Numbered from the stretch's first letter, positions 22,416 to 32,914 are shown. The stretch is DNA of 55,991 bases from Catellatospora sp. KI3 (GCF_029948125.1 NZ_JASAMB010000032.1:1-55991); one strand, 5' to 3'. Made by a program: numbers and translations. The notes: generated from the sequence alone by a model not told the origin.

Positions 22416-24986
22416 GTGTCCTCATACGGTGATCGAGAGGGTGTTCCGCACAACTCGGCCGCGCCCGTGCCGGGCCATGCCGGTTGGCCTGCGGCGACGT
22501 GGCAACCGCCGGGACCGTCCGCCCCGGATCCGGCCGTCGGCCCGATGATCGGCGCGGTCGTGGTCGGCCTGTGGGCGGCCTTCTTCGCCTTCGCGAGCCA
22601 GTACGGCGTCGTCTTCGTGCAGCAGGTGCTGGGGCAGCTGGGCCTGGACGCCCCGGCCTGGCTCTGGCTGGTCCTGGCCGTCGGCGCGGCCGTCCTGGTC
22701 GGCGCCCCCGCCGCCATGCTGGCATTCCTACCCCGACACCAGGGGGTACGGGCCACCGGCCGCGCCTTCCTCGCCGGTGCCGGCGCGCTGGCCGTCGGCT
22801 GCCTGCTGCGCCTGATCCCGGCGATGGCCAACGAGCTGTACCTGCTGGCCCTGGCCGTCGTCGCCGCGCTGGCCGCCTGGCTGCTGTCGCGCCGCCGCCC
22901 CGCCCCGGGCGCGGCCGCGCCGGGCGCCCTGGGCTGGGCCGTGCTCGCGGGCCTGGCCGTGCTGGTGCCGTTCCTGTGGGCGGGCGCGCTGGGCGGGTTC
23001 ACCGAGACGGTCGCCGCCGTGCTGGCCGCGGCCGCCGTGGGCTGGTTCGCCGCCGTCGTGCTCGGCTGGGATCTGTGGCGGCACTTCACCACCCGCGGCA
23101 AGCCGACCCTGGCACTGGTCGGCGGGCTGGTCGCGGGCGTGGTGCTCGCGCTGGTCGCGGCCGGGACCGGCGCCTCCGGCGTACAGCTGCTGGCCCTGCT
23201 GGTGCTGCCGCCGCTGGGCTTCGCCACGGCGGCGCTGGCCCCGGCCAGCCCGTCCGGCCGGGCCACCCTGGTCACCGTCGCGCTGGCCGCGTTCGGCCCG
23301 CTCGCCTTCGTCGACCCCGACGAGCTGAGCCTCAGCCTGTACGACCGCGACATCCCGTACTACGCCTTCATCGCCGCCGCGACCGCCTGGGTGATCGCCC
23401 TGATCTTCGGCCTGGGCTACGGCCTGGGCCTGCTGCGCACCGTCCGCACCCGGACCGTCGCCGCGCCCTACGCCCCGCCGCCCGTGCCCCAGGGGCCGAC
23501 CCCGCCGACCGCGCCGCCCGCCTACCCGACCGCCGGTCTTCCGCTCGGGCCCGGCGCCGCCAACCCATGGGACCTGCGGCAGCGCCCGTTCGTCGACAGC
23601 CTGACGCTGCTCCCGCGCACCGGCGGGCGGATGCTGTCGGCCGGTCTGGCCACCGCCCTGGGCGTCGGCGCGGCCGTCTTCTACCTCGTCGGCGGCCAGC
23701 CCGGCCTGTATGGCGACCAGCTGTTCGTGGTGCTCAAGGAGCAGGCGCCGCTGACCGGCCTGCCGACCACCACCGGCCTCGGGCCGGGCCGCGACGCCCG
23801 GGTCGCCGCCGTCTACCGGCGGCTGGTCGAGCACGCCGAGCGCACCCAGGCCCCGCTGCGGGCCGACCTGGACCGCTGGCACCTCGACTACCAGCCGTAC
23901 TACCTGGTCAACGCGCTGCGGGTGAACGGCGGCCCGGAGCTGAAGGCGTGGCTGGAGACGCGCGACGACGTCGACCGGGTGCTGGTCGACCAGCGGCTGC
24001 GCCCGCTGCCCAAGCCCCTGGAGGTCAGCCGCGGCCCGCAGTCGCAGCCCCCGGCGCTGGCCCAGTGGAACCTGCGCCAGATCGGCGCCCCCGACCTGTG
24101 GAAGCGGGGCGTCACCGGCCAGGGCATCGTGGTCGGCGGCTCGGACTCGGGCGTGGACGGCACCCACCCGGCCCTCGCGGCGCAGTACCGCGGCGGCGAC
24201 GACTCCTGGTACGACCCCTGGTCCGGCAGCACCACCCCGACCGACCACAACGGCCACGGCACGCACACCATGGCCACCGCCGTGGGCCGGGAGAACGTCG
24301 GCGTCGCCCCGGGCGCCCAGTGGATCGGCTGCGTGAACCTGGAGCGCAACATGAGCAGCCCTTCGTTCTACCTGGACTGCATGCAGTTCATGCTGGCCCC
24401 GTTCCCGCACGGCGGCGACCCGTTCTCCGACGGGCGCCCGGCCCGCGCGCCGCACGTGCTGACCAACTCGTGGGGCTGCCCGCCGATCGAGGGCTGCGAC
24501 CAGACGGTGCTGCGCCCGGCCACCTCAGCACTGGCGGCGGCCGGGATCGCGTTCGTCGCCGCGGCGGGCAACACCGGGCCGCGCTGCGGCTCGCTGGACA
24601 CCCCGCCCGCCACCGACCCGGAGTCGATCACCATCGCCGCGACCGACGAGCAGCGGCGGGTCACCGAGTTCTCCAGCCGGGGCCCGGCCGACGGCAAGCC
24701 CGACCTGGCCGCACCGGGTGACGAGGTGCTGTCGGCGATGCCGGGCAACACGTACGCGAAGCTCAGCGGGACGTCGATGGCGACGCCGCACGTCGCGGGC
24801 GTGATCGCGCTGCTGTGGTCGGCGCGCCCCGAGCTGGTCGGCGACCTGCCCGCGACTGAGCGGCTGCTGCGCCGCACCGCCCAGCCGCCCGCCGCTCCGG
24901 CCCAGCCGGGCTGCGGAACGGAGGCCGACTCGGCCGGCGCCGGCATCGTCAACGCGGCGGACGCCGTGACCGCCGCCTCGGAGTAG
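22416..24986 (+). CDS. Membrane-embedded subtilisin-like (S8) serine protease
   Basis: An 856-residue protein with a large polytopic N-terminal domain: about nine hydrophobic segments between residues 43 and ~330, a Pro-rich linker, one more membrane segment (near 405-425), a propeptide-like region, and a C-terminal S8 domain from ~550. The catalytic triad is visible as Asp577 (GGSDSGVDGTHP), His614 (NGHGTHT) and Ser787 (SGTSMATPHVAG), with the oxyanion Asn in AAAGNTGP. The protease should face outside. GTG 22416 follows TACCGT (22404-22409) by six bases. The multi-pass N-terminal half is unusual for subtilases and its role is unknown. Confidence 0.88.
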   Translation: MSSYGDREGVPHNSAAPVPGHAGWPAATWQPPGPSAPDPAVGPMIGAVVVGLWAAFFAFASQYGVVFVQQVLGQLGLDAPAWLWLVLAVGAAVLVGAPAAMLAFLPRHQGVRATGRAFLAGAGALAVGCLLRLIPAMANELYLLALAVVAALAAWLLSRRRPAPGAAAPGALGWAVLAGLAVLVPFLWAGALGGFTETVAAVLAAAAVGWFAAVVLGWDLWRHFTTRGKPTLALVGGLVAGVVLALVAAGTGASGVQLLALLVLPPLGFATAALAPASPSGRATLVTVALAAFGPLAFVDPDELSLSLYDRDIPYYAFIAAATAWVIALIFGLGYGLGLLRTVRTRTVAAPYAPPPVPQGPTPPTAPPAYPTAGLPLGPGAANPWDLRQRPFVDSLTLLPRTGGRMLSAGLATALGVGAAVFYLVGGQPGLYGDQLFVVLKEQAPLTGLPTTTGLGPGRDARVAAVYRRLVEHAERTQAPLRADLDRWHLDYQPYYLVNALRVNGGPELKAWLETRDDVDRVLVDQRLRPLPKPLEVSRGPQSQPPALAQWNLRQIGAPDLWKRGVTGQGIVVGGSDSGVDGTHPALAAQYRGGDDSWYDPWSGSTTPTDHNGHGTHTMATAVGRENVGVAPGAQWIGCVNLERNMSSPSFYLDCMQFMLAPFPHGGDPFSDGRPARAPHVLTNSWGCPPIEGCDQTVLRPATSALAAAGIAFVAAAGNTGPRCGSLDTPPATDPESITIAATDEQRRVTEFSSRGPADGKPDLAAPGDEVLSAMPGNTYAKLSGTSMATPHVAGVIALLWSARPELVGDLPATERLLRRTAQPPAAPAQPGCGTEADSAGAGIVNAADAVTAASE

Positions 24987-24997
24987 CCTTGACCGTC

Positions 24998-25891
24998 ATG
25001 ATCGGCCCGTACGAGCCGCATCACCGCAGCGCCGTCATCGGCCTGCTGGAGCGGTCGCTACTGCCCGAGGACGCGGCCGAGGCGGCCGAGATCGTCGACC
25101 TGCTGGCCGGCTCGACCGGCTTCGTCGCGGTGGACGGCGACGCCCCGGACGGCGAGGTGGTCGGGGTGGCGCTGGCCAGCCCCGGCCATCGCGACCCGAC
25201 GACCGGCCACCTGGACCTGCTCGCGGTCGACCCCGGCCACCGCCGGCACGGGCACGCGCGCGCCCTGGTCGAGGCGGTGGAGCAGCTGCTGCGGGCCCGC
25301 GGGCTGGCGTCCGTACAGGTCAGCGGCAACGCCCCGACGCACGCGTGGCCGGGGGTGGACGTGCGCTACACCCCGGCCCTGTGCACGCTGGCCGCCCTCG
25401 GGTACGCGCACGACCGTACCGCCTGGAACATGACGGCCGAGCTGGTCGAGGGCTCGCCCGCGCTGCGGGAGACCCGCGCGGCGCAGCAGCGCCTGGCCGA
25501 CTCGCACGTCGTGGTACGCGCCGCGACCCCCGCCGACCTGCCCGAACTGCTGCCGGTGATCGCCGCCGAATGGGGCCCGGCCTGGGTGGCCGAGGTGGAG
25601 CGGGCGGTGGCCGGGCACGGCGGCTGCCACCTGGCCCTGCGCGACGGCGCCCCGGTCGGCTTCGCGGCCTGGGGCGGCTGCCGCCCGAGCTGGTTCGGCC
25701 CGATGGGCACCCTGCCCGCCGCGGCCGGGCTGGGCATCGGCGGCGTGCTGCTCCGGCGCTGCCTGCGCGACCAGGCCGAACGCGGCCTGCGGCAGGTGCA
25801 GATCGGATGGGTGGGGCCGGTGGCGTTCTATTCGGGCGCCGCAGGCGCCCGAATAGAACGCGTCTTCTTCCTCCTCACCAAGCCCCTCTGA
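24998..25891 (+). CDS. GNAT acetyltransferase with two tandem domains
   Basis: A 297-residue protein with two GNAT folds. The first (about 1-145) has the acetyl-CoA loop LLAVDPGHRRHGHARALV; the second (about 160-297) has GTLPAAAGLGIGGVLLRRCL. Such double GNATs resemble mycothiol synthase-like or antibiotic-acetylating proteins, but the target cannot be assigned. ATG 24998 is chosen since TAGCCT (24984-24989, overlapping the previous stop) ends eight bases before it; a TTG at 24989 is the alternative. A perfect hairpin near the 3' end (TTCGGGCGCC around 25835-25855) lies inside the coding region. An R1 repeat follows. Confidence 0.85.
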   Translation: MIGPYEPHHRSAVIGLLERSLLPEDAAEAAEIVDLLAGSTGFVAVDGDAPDGEVVGVALASPGHRDPTTGHLDLLAVDPGHRRHGHARALVEAVEQLLRARGLASVQVSGNAPTHAWPGVDVRYTPALCTLAALGYAHDRTAWNMTAELVEGSPALRETRAAQQRLADSHVVVRAATPADLPELLPVIAAEWGPAWVAEVERAVAGHGGCHLALRDGAPVGFAAWGGCRPSWFGPMGTLPAAAGLGIGGVLLRRCLRDQAERGLRQVQIGWVGPVAFYSGAAGARIERVFFLLTKPL

Positions 25892-25896
25892 CGGCG

Positions 25897-25950
25897 GTAA
25901 GGAAGGGACCCTTCTTATCGCTTTGCGTAGGTGAAGGGTCCCTTCTTAAC
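25897..25950. repeat. R1 palindromic repeat, copy 4
   Basis: GTAAGGAAGGGACCCTTCTT, spacer ATCGCTTTGCGTAGG, TGAAGGGTCCCTTCTTAAC. Here both arms have the GGGWCCC variant, so the base change in one arm is compensated in the other, as expected if the stem is conserved. Confidence 0.9.
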
Positions 25951-26031
25951 AGGACGGGCAACCACTGCGCGATTCGCACTATTTTTCGGGTTCGGTGATG
26001 GTTCGGTAGGTCACTACGCGACGATGAGGAC

Positions 26032-27453
26032 GTGACAGCCTCGTCGTCAGTCCCGGGCAGCGCCGAGGAGGCGCACGGCGCGGCGATCATGGTGTCGACT
26101 GCGGCGGCCGTGGGCGGATTCCTCTTCGGATACGACACCGCGGTCATCAACGGCACCGTGGACGCGCTGCAGGAGACGTTCCACCTCAACTCCGTCGTCC
26201 TCGGCCTGGTGGTGTCGTCGGCACTGCTCGGCTGCGCGGTCGGCGCCTGGTTCGCCGGGCCGCTGGCCGACCGGCTCGGCCGGGTACGGGTCATGCTCAT
26301 CGCCGCGGCCCTGTTCATCGTCAGCGCGATCGGCTCGGCGGTCGCCTTCGCCGCCTGGGACCTGACCGTCTGGCGGGTCATCGGCGGTCTCGGGGTCGGC
26401 GCGGCCAGCGTCATCGCCCCGGCGTACATCGCCGAGGTGTCGCCGGCGCACATGCGCGGGCGCCTCGGCTCGCTGCAGCAGCTGGCCATCGTCAGCGGCA
26501 TCTTCGTCGCGCTGCTGGTCGACTACCTGCTCGCCAGCGTGGCGGGCGGCGCCATGCAGGACGTGCCGTGGGGCGGCGCCGCCTGGCGCTGGATGTTCGC
26601 CTCGGCGGCGATCCCGGCGCTGATCTACGCGGTGCTGGCGCTGCAGATCCCCGAGTCGCCGCGCTACCTGGTCCGGCGCGGGCGCCTGGCCGAGGCGCGC
26701 AAGGTCATCAAGCGGCTGATCGGCGGCGACGTCGACAAGCGGATCGGCGACATCCAGCGTACGGTCAGCAGCGCCGACGAGAAGGTGCAGCTGCGCGACC
26801 TGCGAGGGCCGCGGCTGGGGCTGCTGCCGATCGTCTGGGTAGGCATCCTGCTCTCGGTGTTCCAGCAGTTCGTCGGCATCAACGTGATCTTCTACTACTC
26901 CTCGACGCTGTGGGCGTCGGTGGGCTTCAGCGAGTCCAATTCGCTGCTGATCACGGTGATCACCAGCGTCACGAACATCATCACCACGCTGATCGCCATC
27001 GCCCTGGTCGACCGGATCGGCCGCAAGCCGCTGCTGCTCATCGGCGCCGCGGGCATGGTGGTCACGCTCGGCACGATGGCCTGGTGCTTCTCCACCGCCA
27101 CCCAGACGATCAACGCGGCGGGCGAGTCGGTCACCACGCTCAGCCCCGACATCGGCAAGGTCGCCCTGGTCGCGGCCAACCTCTACGTCGTCGCCTTCGG
27201 TATGAGCTGGGGCCCGGTCGTCTGGGTGCTGCTCGGCGAGATGTTCAACAACAAGATCCGCGCGACCGCGCTCGCCGTGGCGGCCGCCGCGCAGTGGGTC
27301 GCCAACTGGCTCATCAGCACCACGTTCCCGGCCCTGGCCAGCATCGGCCTGACCTTCGCGTACGGCCTCTACTGCCTGTTCGCGCTGCTGGCCTTCATCT
27401 TCGTGTACAAGGCGGTGCACGAGACCAGGGGCCGCGAGCTCGAAGCCATGTGA
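26032..27453 (+). CDS. Sugar porter (MFS) transporter
   Basis: A 473-residue, 12-segment MFS protein with sugar-porter signatures: GGFLFGYDTAVINGTVDAL in segment 1, GPLADRLGRVRV, PESPRYLVRRGRLAEA after segment 6, QQFVGINVIFYYSS in segment 7, DRIGRKPLLL, and SWGPVVWVLLGEMFNNKIRA. It should import a hexose, pentose or polyol by proton symport. GTG 26032 follows GACGAT (26020-26025) by six bases. A strong bidirectional hairpin separates it from the convergent groEL. Confidence 0.93.
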   Translation: MTASSSVPGSAEEAHGAAIMVSTAAAVGGFLFGYDTAVINGTVDALQETFHLNSVVLGLVVSSALLGCAVGAWFAGPLADRLGRVRVMLIAAALFIVSAIGSAVAFAAWDLTVWRVIGGLGVGAASVIAPAYIAEVSPAHMRGRLGSLQQLAIVSGIFVALLVDYLLASVAGGAMQDVPWGGAAWRWMFASAAIPALIYAVLALQIPESPRYLVRRGRLAEARKVIKRLIGGDVDKRIGDIQRTVSSADEKVQLRDLRGPRLGLLPIVWVGILLSVFQQFVGINVIFYYSSTLWASVGFSESNSLLITVITSVTNIITTLIAIALVDRIGRKPLLLIGAAGMVVTLGTMAWCFSTATQTINAAGESVTTLSPDIGKVALVAANLYVVAFGMSWGPVVWVLLGEMFNNKIRATALAVAAAAQWVANWLISTTFPALASIGLTFAYGLYCLFALLAFIFVYKAVHETRGRELEAM

Positions 27454-27462
27454 GCGGATACG

Positions 27463-27496
27463 GAAGGAGCCCCGGCCGGGTGGCCGGGGCTCCTTC
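27463..27496. terminator. Bidirectional terminator between MFS gene and groEL
   Basis: A perfect 15-bp stem (27463-27477 with 27482-27496) with a GGGT loop, ten bases after the MFS stop and 37 bases beyond the groEL stop on the other strand. It can serve both convergent transcripts. Confidence 0.85.
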
Positions 27497-27532
27497 GCGA
27501 CTACGGGTGGGACGAACCTGATCCCGAGGGGA

Positions 27533-29293
<1,761 letters not shown>

Positions 29294-29320
29294 TTAGCAC
29301 TCTCGCACCCCGAGTGCAAG
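29294..29320. promoter_or_regulatory. CIRCE operator (HrcA), distal copy with promoter
   Basis: TTAGCACTC, nine bases, GAGTGCAAG: one arm is consensus, the other imperfect. Read towards groEL, TTGCAC (29318-29313) and TAAACA (29296-29291) are spaced 16 bases apart and could be the -35 and -10, which would place the operator over the promoter. Confidence 0.85.
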
Positions 29321-29409
29321 CGAACCGACGAATGATCACAGGCGTTCGCCCATCCGACACATCGAGAGCCGTTCACGTTCACCTGTCGGCGCGCCGCGGC
29401 GGGCGGGGC

Positions 29410-30387
29410 TCAGCTCAGCTCGGCTGCCAGCACCGACGTACGCATCCGCGGGTCCTCGGACGCCCGCGCCTCGGCGTACGAGACCAGCACCCCGCCGAAC
29501 TGGATCATGGTCAGGGGCAGCGAGACCAGCCCGACCACCAGGGTGATGCACAGGTCGGGCACCCCGTAGGGCAGCGCCTCGTCCAGCCCGGCCGCGACCG
29601 CCAGCACGGCCAGCACCGGCTCGAGCACCGCGACGGCGAGCAGCAGCAGCCCGAGCAGCGACAGCCGCCCCAGGGTGCGCCCGAACCGCCCGTGCGTCAG
29701 CGTGCGCGACCGGCTCATCGCCCGCTTGCGCTCGAACAGGTACGCCGGGCCCAGGAACGCCACCGAGAAGTACAGGTACGCCGCCAGCAGCAGCGCGATC
29801 AGGAGGCCGAAGTACGTGTCCAGCTGACCGAAGCAGGAGACGGCCATGATGCAGGCGGCGCCGATCAGCAGGTAGGCCAGCAGGTGCCAGAGGGACAGCG
29901 GGACGAACCGGCGCAGGCCGAACAGCAGCGCCGAGCCGAAGCCGACCGGCTGGTGGTCGGCCTGCCGCACCGCGACGTACGTGGCGGCGGCGTAGCCGAG
30001 CATCCGCACCGTCACGACCACCAGCGAGTAGACCAGCAGCGTCGTCATCAGCACGTCCATCAGCTCACCGCGGCGGCGCGCGAGCAGCGCCAGCTCGGCC
30101 GGGTCGACGCCGGTGGCCCCGAGCACCACCAGGAGCTTGAACAGCAGTGAGGGAAGCAGCTGCGTCAGCGCGAAGATCCCCAGCAGCAGCGGCCAGCCGC
30201 GGCGCAGCACCCCGCCGACGCGGTGCGTCCAGCCCGCGACGCCCTGGGCCGCCGGATTGACCAGCGGGTCGTCCTCGGCCCCGGTCACGGGGGCCGCCTG
30301 GGCGAACGCGTCGTCGGGCGGCAGGAACCCGTCGGTGATCGGTGCGTACGCGGCGGGGTCGTAGGGGCCGAGGGAGGGCTGTCCCAT
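29410..30387 (-). CDS. Multi-pass membrane protein (paralog of next gene)
   Basis: A 325-residue protein with about six membrane segments after a ~70-residue Pro/Asp-rich cytoplasmic N-terminus. The opening (PYDPAAYAPITDGFLPPDDA), the GWTHRVGGVLRRGWPLLLGI boundary, the FLGPAYLFERKRAMSRSRTL segment and the SLPLTMIQFGGVLVSYAEAR C-terminus align with the following gene's protein, so the two arose by tandem duplication. The pattern recalls the glycerophosphodiester phosphodiesterase membrane domain, but I would not assign that function. ATG 30387 has GGAG about eight bases upstream. Confidence 0.8.
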   Translation of the reverse strand: MGQPSLGPYDPAAYAPITDGFLPPDDAFAQAAPVTGAEDDPLVNPAAQGVAGWTHRVGGVLRRGWPLLLGIFALTQLLPSLLFKLLVVLGATGVDPAELALLARRRGELMDVLMTTLLVYSLVVVTVRMLGYAAATYVAVRQADHQPVGFGSALLFGLRRFVPLSLWHLLAYLLIGAACIMAVSCFGQLDTYFGLLIALLLAAYLYFSVAFLGPAYLFERKRAMSRSRTLTHGRFGRTLGRLSLLGLLLLAVAVLEPVLAVLAVAAGLDEALPYGVPDLCITLVVGLVSLPLTMIQFGGVLVSYAEARASEDPRMRTSVLAAELS

Positions 30388-30469
30388 GTGACTGCTCCAG
30401 GCGAGGGGGGTTCGGGGCGGCCCAGTCTCGCACGCACGCGAGACCGGCGCCGCCCCGTTTCGCCCCTGC

Positions 30470-31465
30470 TCAGTTGAGCTCGGCCACCAGCCGGGCCGTG
30501 TTGGCACCCTCGTGCCCGCGCTGCTCGGTGTAGGTCACCAGGATCCCGGCGAACTGCACCATCGTGATCGGAAGCTGAATGATCGTGCTGAACAGCACCG
30601 CGACGATCGCCCCGGCGCCGAGGCTGAGCGCCTCGACGGCGTCGGAGTTGCCGCCGGACAGGCCGCCGACGCCGCCGCCGACCACCGCCTGCACGACCGA
30701 CTCCACCAGGTTGGTGAGGATGGAGCCGACGATCAGCGCCACCAGCACCAGCGCGAGCCGCCCGAGCACCCGGCCGAGGTTGCGGTTGAAGATCTCGAAC
30801 GAACGCGCCAGCGGCCGCTGCCGCTCGAACAGGAAGATCGGTCCGACCAGGGCGGTAGCCGGGATGACGTAGAGCGCCGGCAGGAAGCACAGCAGCACCG
30901 CGACGACGCAGAGCAGCCCGACGAGCAGCTGCCAGCCGAACAGGCCCATGCCGCGCCGGAACCCGTAGCCGAGGGCCTCGCCCAGGCGCACCGGGATGCC
31001 GGCGGCCTCGCGGGTGGTGGCGTAGGTGGCACCGGCGTAGCCGACCATCTGGATCATGTACGAGATCAGGCCGACCACGATCGCGGCCAGGATCACCAGC
31101 ACGAACACGCCGCCGTCGAACGGCAGCTCGCCGCGCCGGGACGAGGTGTTGTACGTGGACAGGTTCGAGACCATGCTCGCCGCGAAGACGGCGGTCAGCA
31201 CGCCGACGGCGAGGGTGAACAGCAGTCCGGGCAGCACGTGCGTCACCGCGAGGATGCCGGCGATCGACTTCCAGCTCCGCTTGAGCACCCCGCCCACGCG
31301 GTCGAACCAGCCGCTGACGCCCATGTTCGGCGGCGGGACCAGCGGGTCGGTGTAGGGGTCGTAGTCGGCCCCGGTGATCGGCTGCACCGGAGGCAGGAAG
31401 CCCTGCGGCAGGTACGCGGCGGGCATGTTGGGGTCGTACGGATCCGGGGCCTGGTAGGGGGTCAT
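30470..31465 (-). CDS. Multi-pass membrane protein (paralog of preceding entry)
   Basis: A 331-residue protein with an N-terminus TPYQAPDPYDPNMPAAYLPQ, then GWFDRVGGVLKRSWKSIAGI and about six membrane segments. VGPIFLFERQRPLARSFEIF and ITMVQFAGILVTYTEQRGHE match the corresponding parts of the paralog at 29410-30387. The two genes lie head-to-tail, 82 bases apart, and both have a GGAGCAG Shine-Dalgarno. They might form a heterodimer or act independently; function unknown. ATG 31465 is preferred over the GTG just upstream (31468). Confidence 0.8.
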   Translation of the reverse strand: MTPYQAPDPYDPNMPAAYLPQGFLPPVQPITGADYDPYTDPLVPPPNMGVSGWFDRVGGVLKRSWKSIAGILAVTHVLPGLLFTLAVGVLTAVFAASMVSNLSTYNTSSRRGELPFDGGVFVLVILAAIVVGLISYMIQMVGYAGATYATTREAAGIPVRLGEALGYGFRRGMGLFGWQLLVGLLCVVAVLLCFLPALYVIPATALVGPIFLFERQRPLARSFEIFNRNLGRVLGRLALVLVALIVGSILTNLVESVVQAVVGGGVGGLSGGNSDAVEALSLGAGAIVAVLFSTIIQLPITMVQFAGILVTYTEQRGHEGANTARLVAELN

Positions 31466-31547
31466 CACTGCTCCATCGAGGGGTAGAGAACTGGCAGTGT
31501 GCCAGATGCCGTCGATGGGCGCTGACCTGGCCTTCTACCGGCAACCG

Positions 31548-31579
31548 AAAAGCCCTGATCCGGGGGGATCAGGGCTTTT
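31548..31579 (-). terminator. Rho-independent terminator of the cold-shock gene
   Basis: A perfect 14-bp stem AAAAGCCCTGATCC/GGATCAGGGCTTTT around a GGGG loop, ending in TTTT on the minus strand, 33 bases after the cold-shock stop. This is the most classical intrinsic terminator in the window. Confidence 0.93.
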
Positions 31580-31611
31580 CCAGCGTCTCTCAAGCCTTGA
31601 TGGCCGGAAGG

Positions 31612-31815
31612 TCAGGCGATGACCCGAACCTTCTCCGCCTGGGGGCCCTTCTGGCCCTGTGCGATCTCGAACTCAACGCGCTGACCGTCGTCGAGCGCCT
31701 TGTAGCCGTCCATCTCGATCGCGGAGAAGTGGACGAACACGTCCTGCCCTCCGTCGACCGCGATGAAGCCGTAGCCCTTCTCGCTGTTGAACCACTTCAC
31801 GGTGCCCTGTGCCAC
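31612..31815 (-). CDS. Cold-shock protein (CspA family)
   Basis: A 67-residue OB-fold RNA/DNA-binding protein, the standard CspA length. RNP1 is KGYGFI and RNP2 is VFVHF; it begins [20 protein letters not shown]. It acts as a nucleic-acid chaperone at low temperature or in growth. GTG 31815 has GAGGAAG at a good distance; the upstream in-frame ATG at 31830 would read MRKCT through the Shine-Dalgarno and is not used. It has its own terminator and a ~200-base upstream region, consistent with a long 5' UTR. Confidence 0.95.
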   Translation of the reverse strand: MAQGTVKWFNSEKGYGFIAVDGGQDVFVHFSAIEMDGYKALDDGQRVEFEIAQGQKGPQAEKVRVIA

Positions 31816-32031
31816 GGTGCACTTCCTCACTTCTGTAAAGCTGGGTCGCCGTTCAGGCCGACCCGCGGCTGGGTGTTGTCAGCCGTCCTCGCACGCTACA
31901 CGAGCACCCGCACCCTCGGACAGCCCCAAAACGGACCTGTAGCGCTCCCATTACAGTTCGACAGTCGGCAATCTGACGGAGAGCACGCTCTCCTGCGTGA
32001 CCGGGGAAGTCGTCCTACGGTTGGGTGAATT

Positions 32032-32904
32032 GTGAAACGCCATGGTCGCCATGCCCGAGGCGGCGGCAAACCAGGAACGTTGATGCCTCTGGCCCTCGCC
32101 GTGATGTGCGCGGCGGGCCTGTTCATCGCCGGCGGGGCCGCCCGGGGAATGGAGTTCTTCAACGGCTTGGTCCACCGGGTCGCCCCGAATCTGGACCTGC
32201 CGCTGCCGCTGCCGCGCCGGCTGCCCCGGGTCGAACTGGACACCGAGGGGTTCGCCAGCTGGGCCATGCTCGACCGCCGGACCGGAGCCATGGCCGGCTC
32301 GGCCAACCTGGACGCGCCCAGCGACACGATGTCACTGGTCAAGGTATGGCTGGCCGCCGACTTCCTGCGCCGCAACGAGACTCCCGACCAGGCCAGCCTG
32401 GACCGCATCACGGTGATGATCCGCGACTCGGACAACCGCGCGGCCGACGCCTTCTACGTACGCAACGGCGGCGCGGAGGGGATCGCCCGCATGGTCGACG
32501 TCTGCGCCCTGACCGATTCGGCGCCGTTCGAGCAGCCCTGGTGGTCCAACACGATCGTGTCGGCCCGCGACGTCGCCCGGCTGGGCGCCTGCGTGGCCGA
32601 CGGCCGCGCCGCGGGCCCGGTCTGGACCGAGTGGCTGCTCGACGTGATGCGCTCGGTGCAGGGCACGGGCGACTTCGGGCCGCGCTCGGCGTTCCCGGTG
32701 GGCACGGCCGCCCACATCGCCATCAAGAACGGCTGGCTGCTGCGCTCGGAGGACCGGCTCTGGCACATGTCCTGCCTGGCCGTGACCGACGACTGGAGCA
32801 TCGGCGTCCTGCTGCGCTACCCCTCCTGGCTGGGCTTCGACCACGGCACCCAGCTGTGCCAGTCGGTCGCCGAACAGCTCATGCCCGCGCTGATCTCCCG
32901 CTGA
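32032..32904 (+). CDS. Beta-lactamase-fold serine hydrolase, membrane-anchored
   Basis: A 290-residue protein with an N-terminal hydrophobic segment (about 18-36) and an extracytoplasmic domain bearing class A beta-lactamase/PBP-like motifs: SLVK at 101-104 (SxxK), SDN at 133-135, and KNG at 232-234 in place of KTG. The Ser101-Ser133 distance (32) is much shorter than the ~60 of class A enzymes, so part of the helical domain is missing. Penicillinase activity is not implied; it may be a lipid or cell-wall esterase-like relative. GTG 32032 is ten bases after TACGGT. No export signal other than the anchor is seen. An R1 repeat follows. Confidence 0.72.
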   Translation: MKRHGRHARGGGKPGTLMPLALAVMCAAGLFIAGGAARGMEFFNGLVHRVAPNLDLPLPLPRRLPRVELDTEGFASWAMLDRRTGAMAGSANLDAPSDTMSLVKVWLAADFLRRNETPDQASLDRITVMIRDSDNRAADAFYVRNGGAEGIARMVDVCALTDSAPFEQPWWSNTIVSARDVARLGACVADGRAAGPVWTEWLLDVMRSVQGTGDFGPRSAFPVGTAAHIAIKNGWLLRSEDRLWHMSCLAVTDDWSIGVLLRYPSWLGFDHGTQLCQSVAEQLMPALISR

Positions 32905-32914
32905 ACCCGCGCGT

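Noticed and set aside
20615..23353. 912-codon extension of glpD
   Set aside because: The upstream 320 codons are antisense to the subtilase gene and low in complexity; the FAD-binding N-terminus follows closely after ATG 22393, which also has a fitting -10.
25830..25860. Hairpin TTCGGGCGCC/GGCGCCCGAA inside the double GNAT gene as a terminator
   Set aside because: It lies within the coding sequence, 30 bases before the stop, and the frame continues without change; more likely chance or coding constraint.
29370..29395. GTTCACGTTCACC resembling a PHO box
   Set aside because: The repeat unit is six bases, not 11, and the neighbouring genes have no phosphate link.
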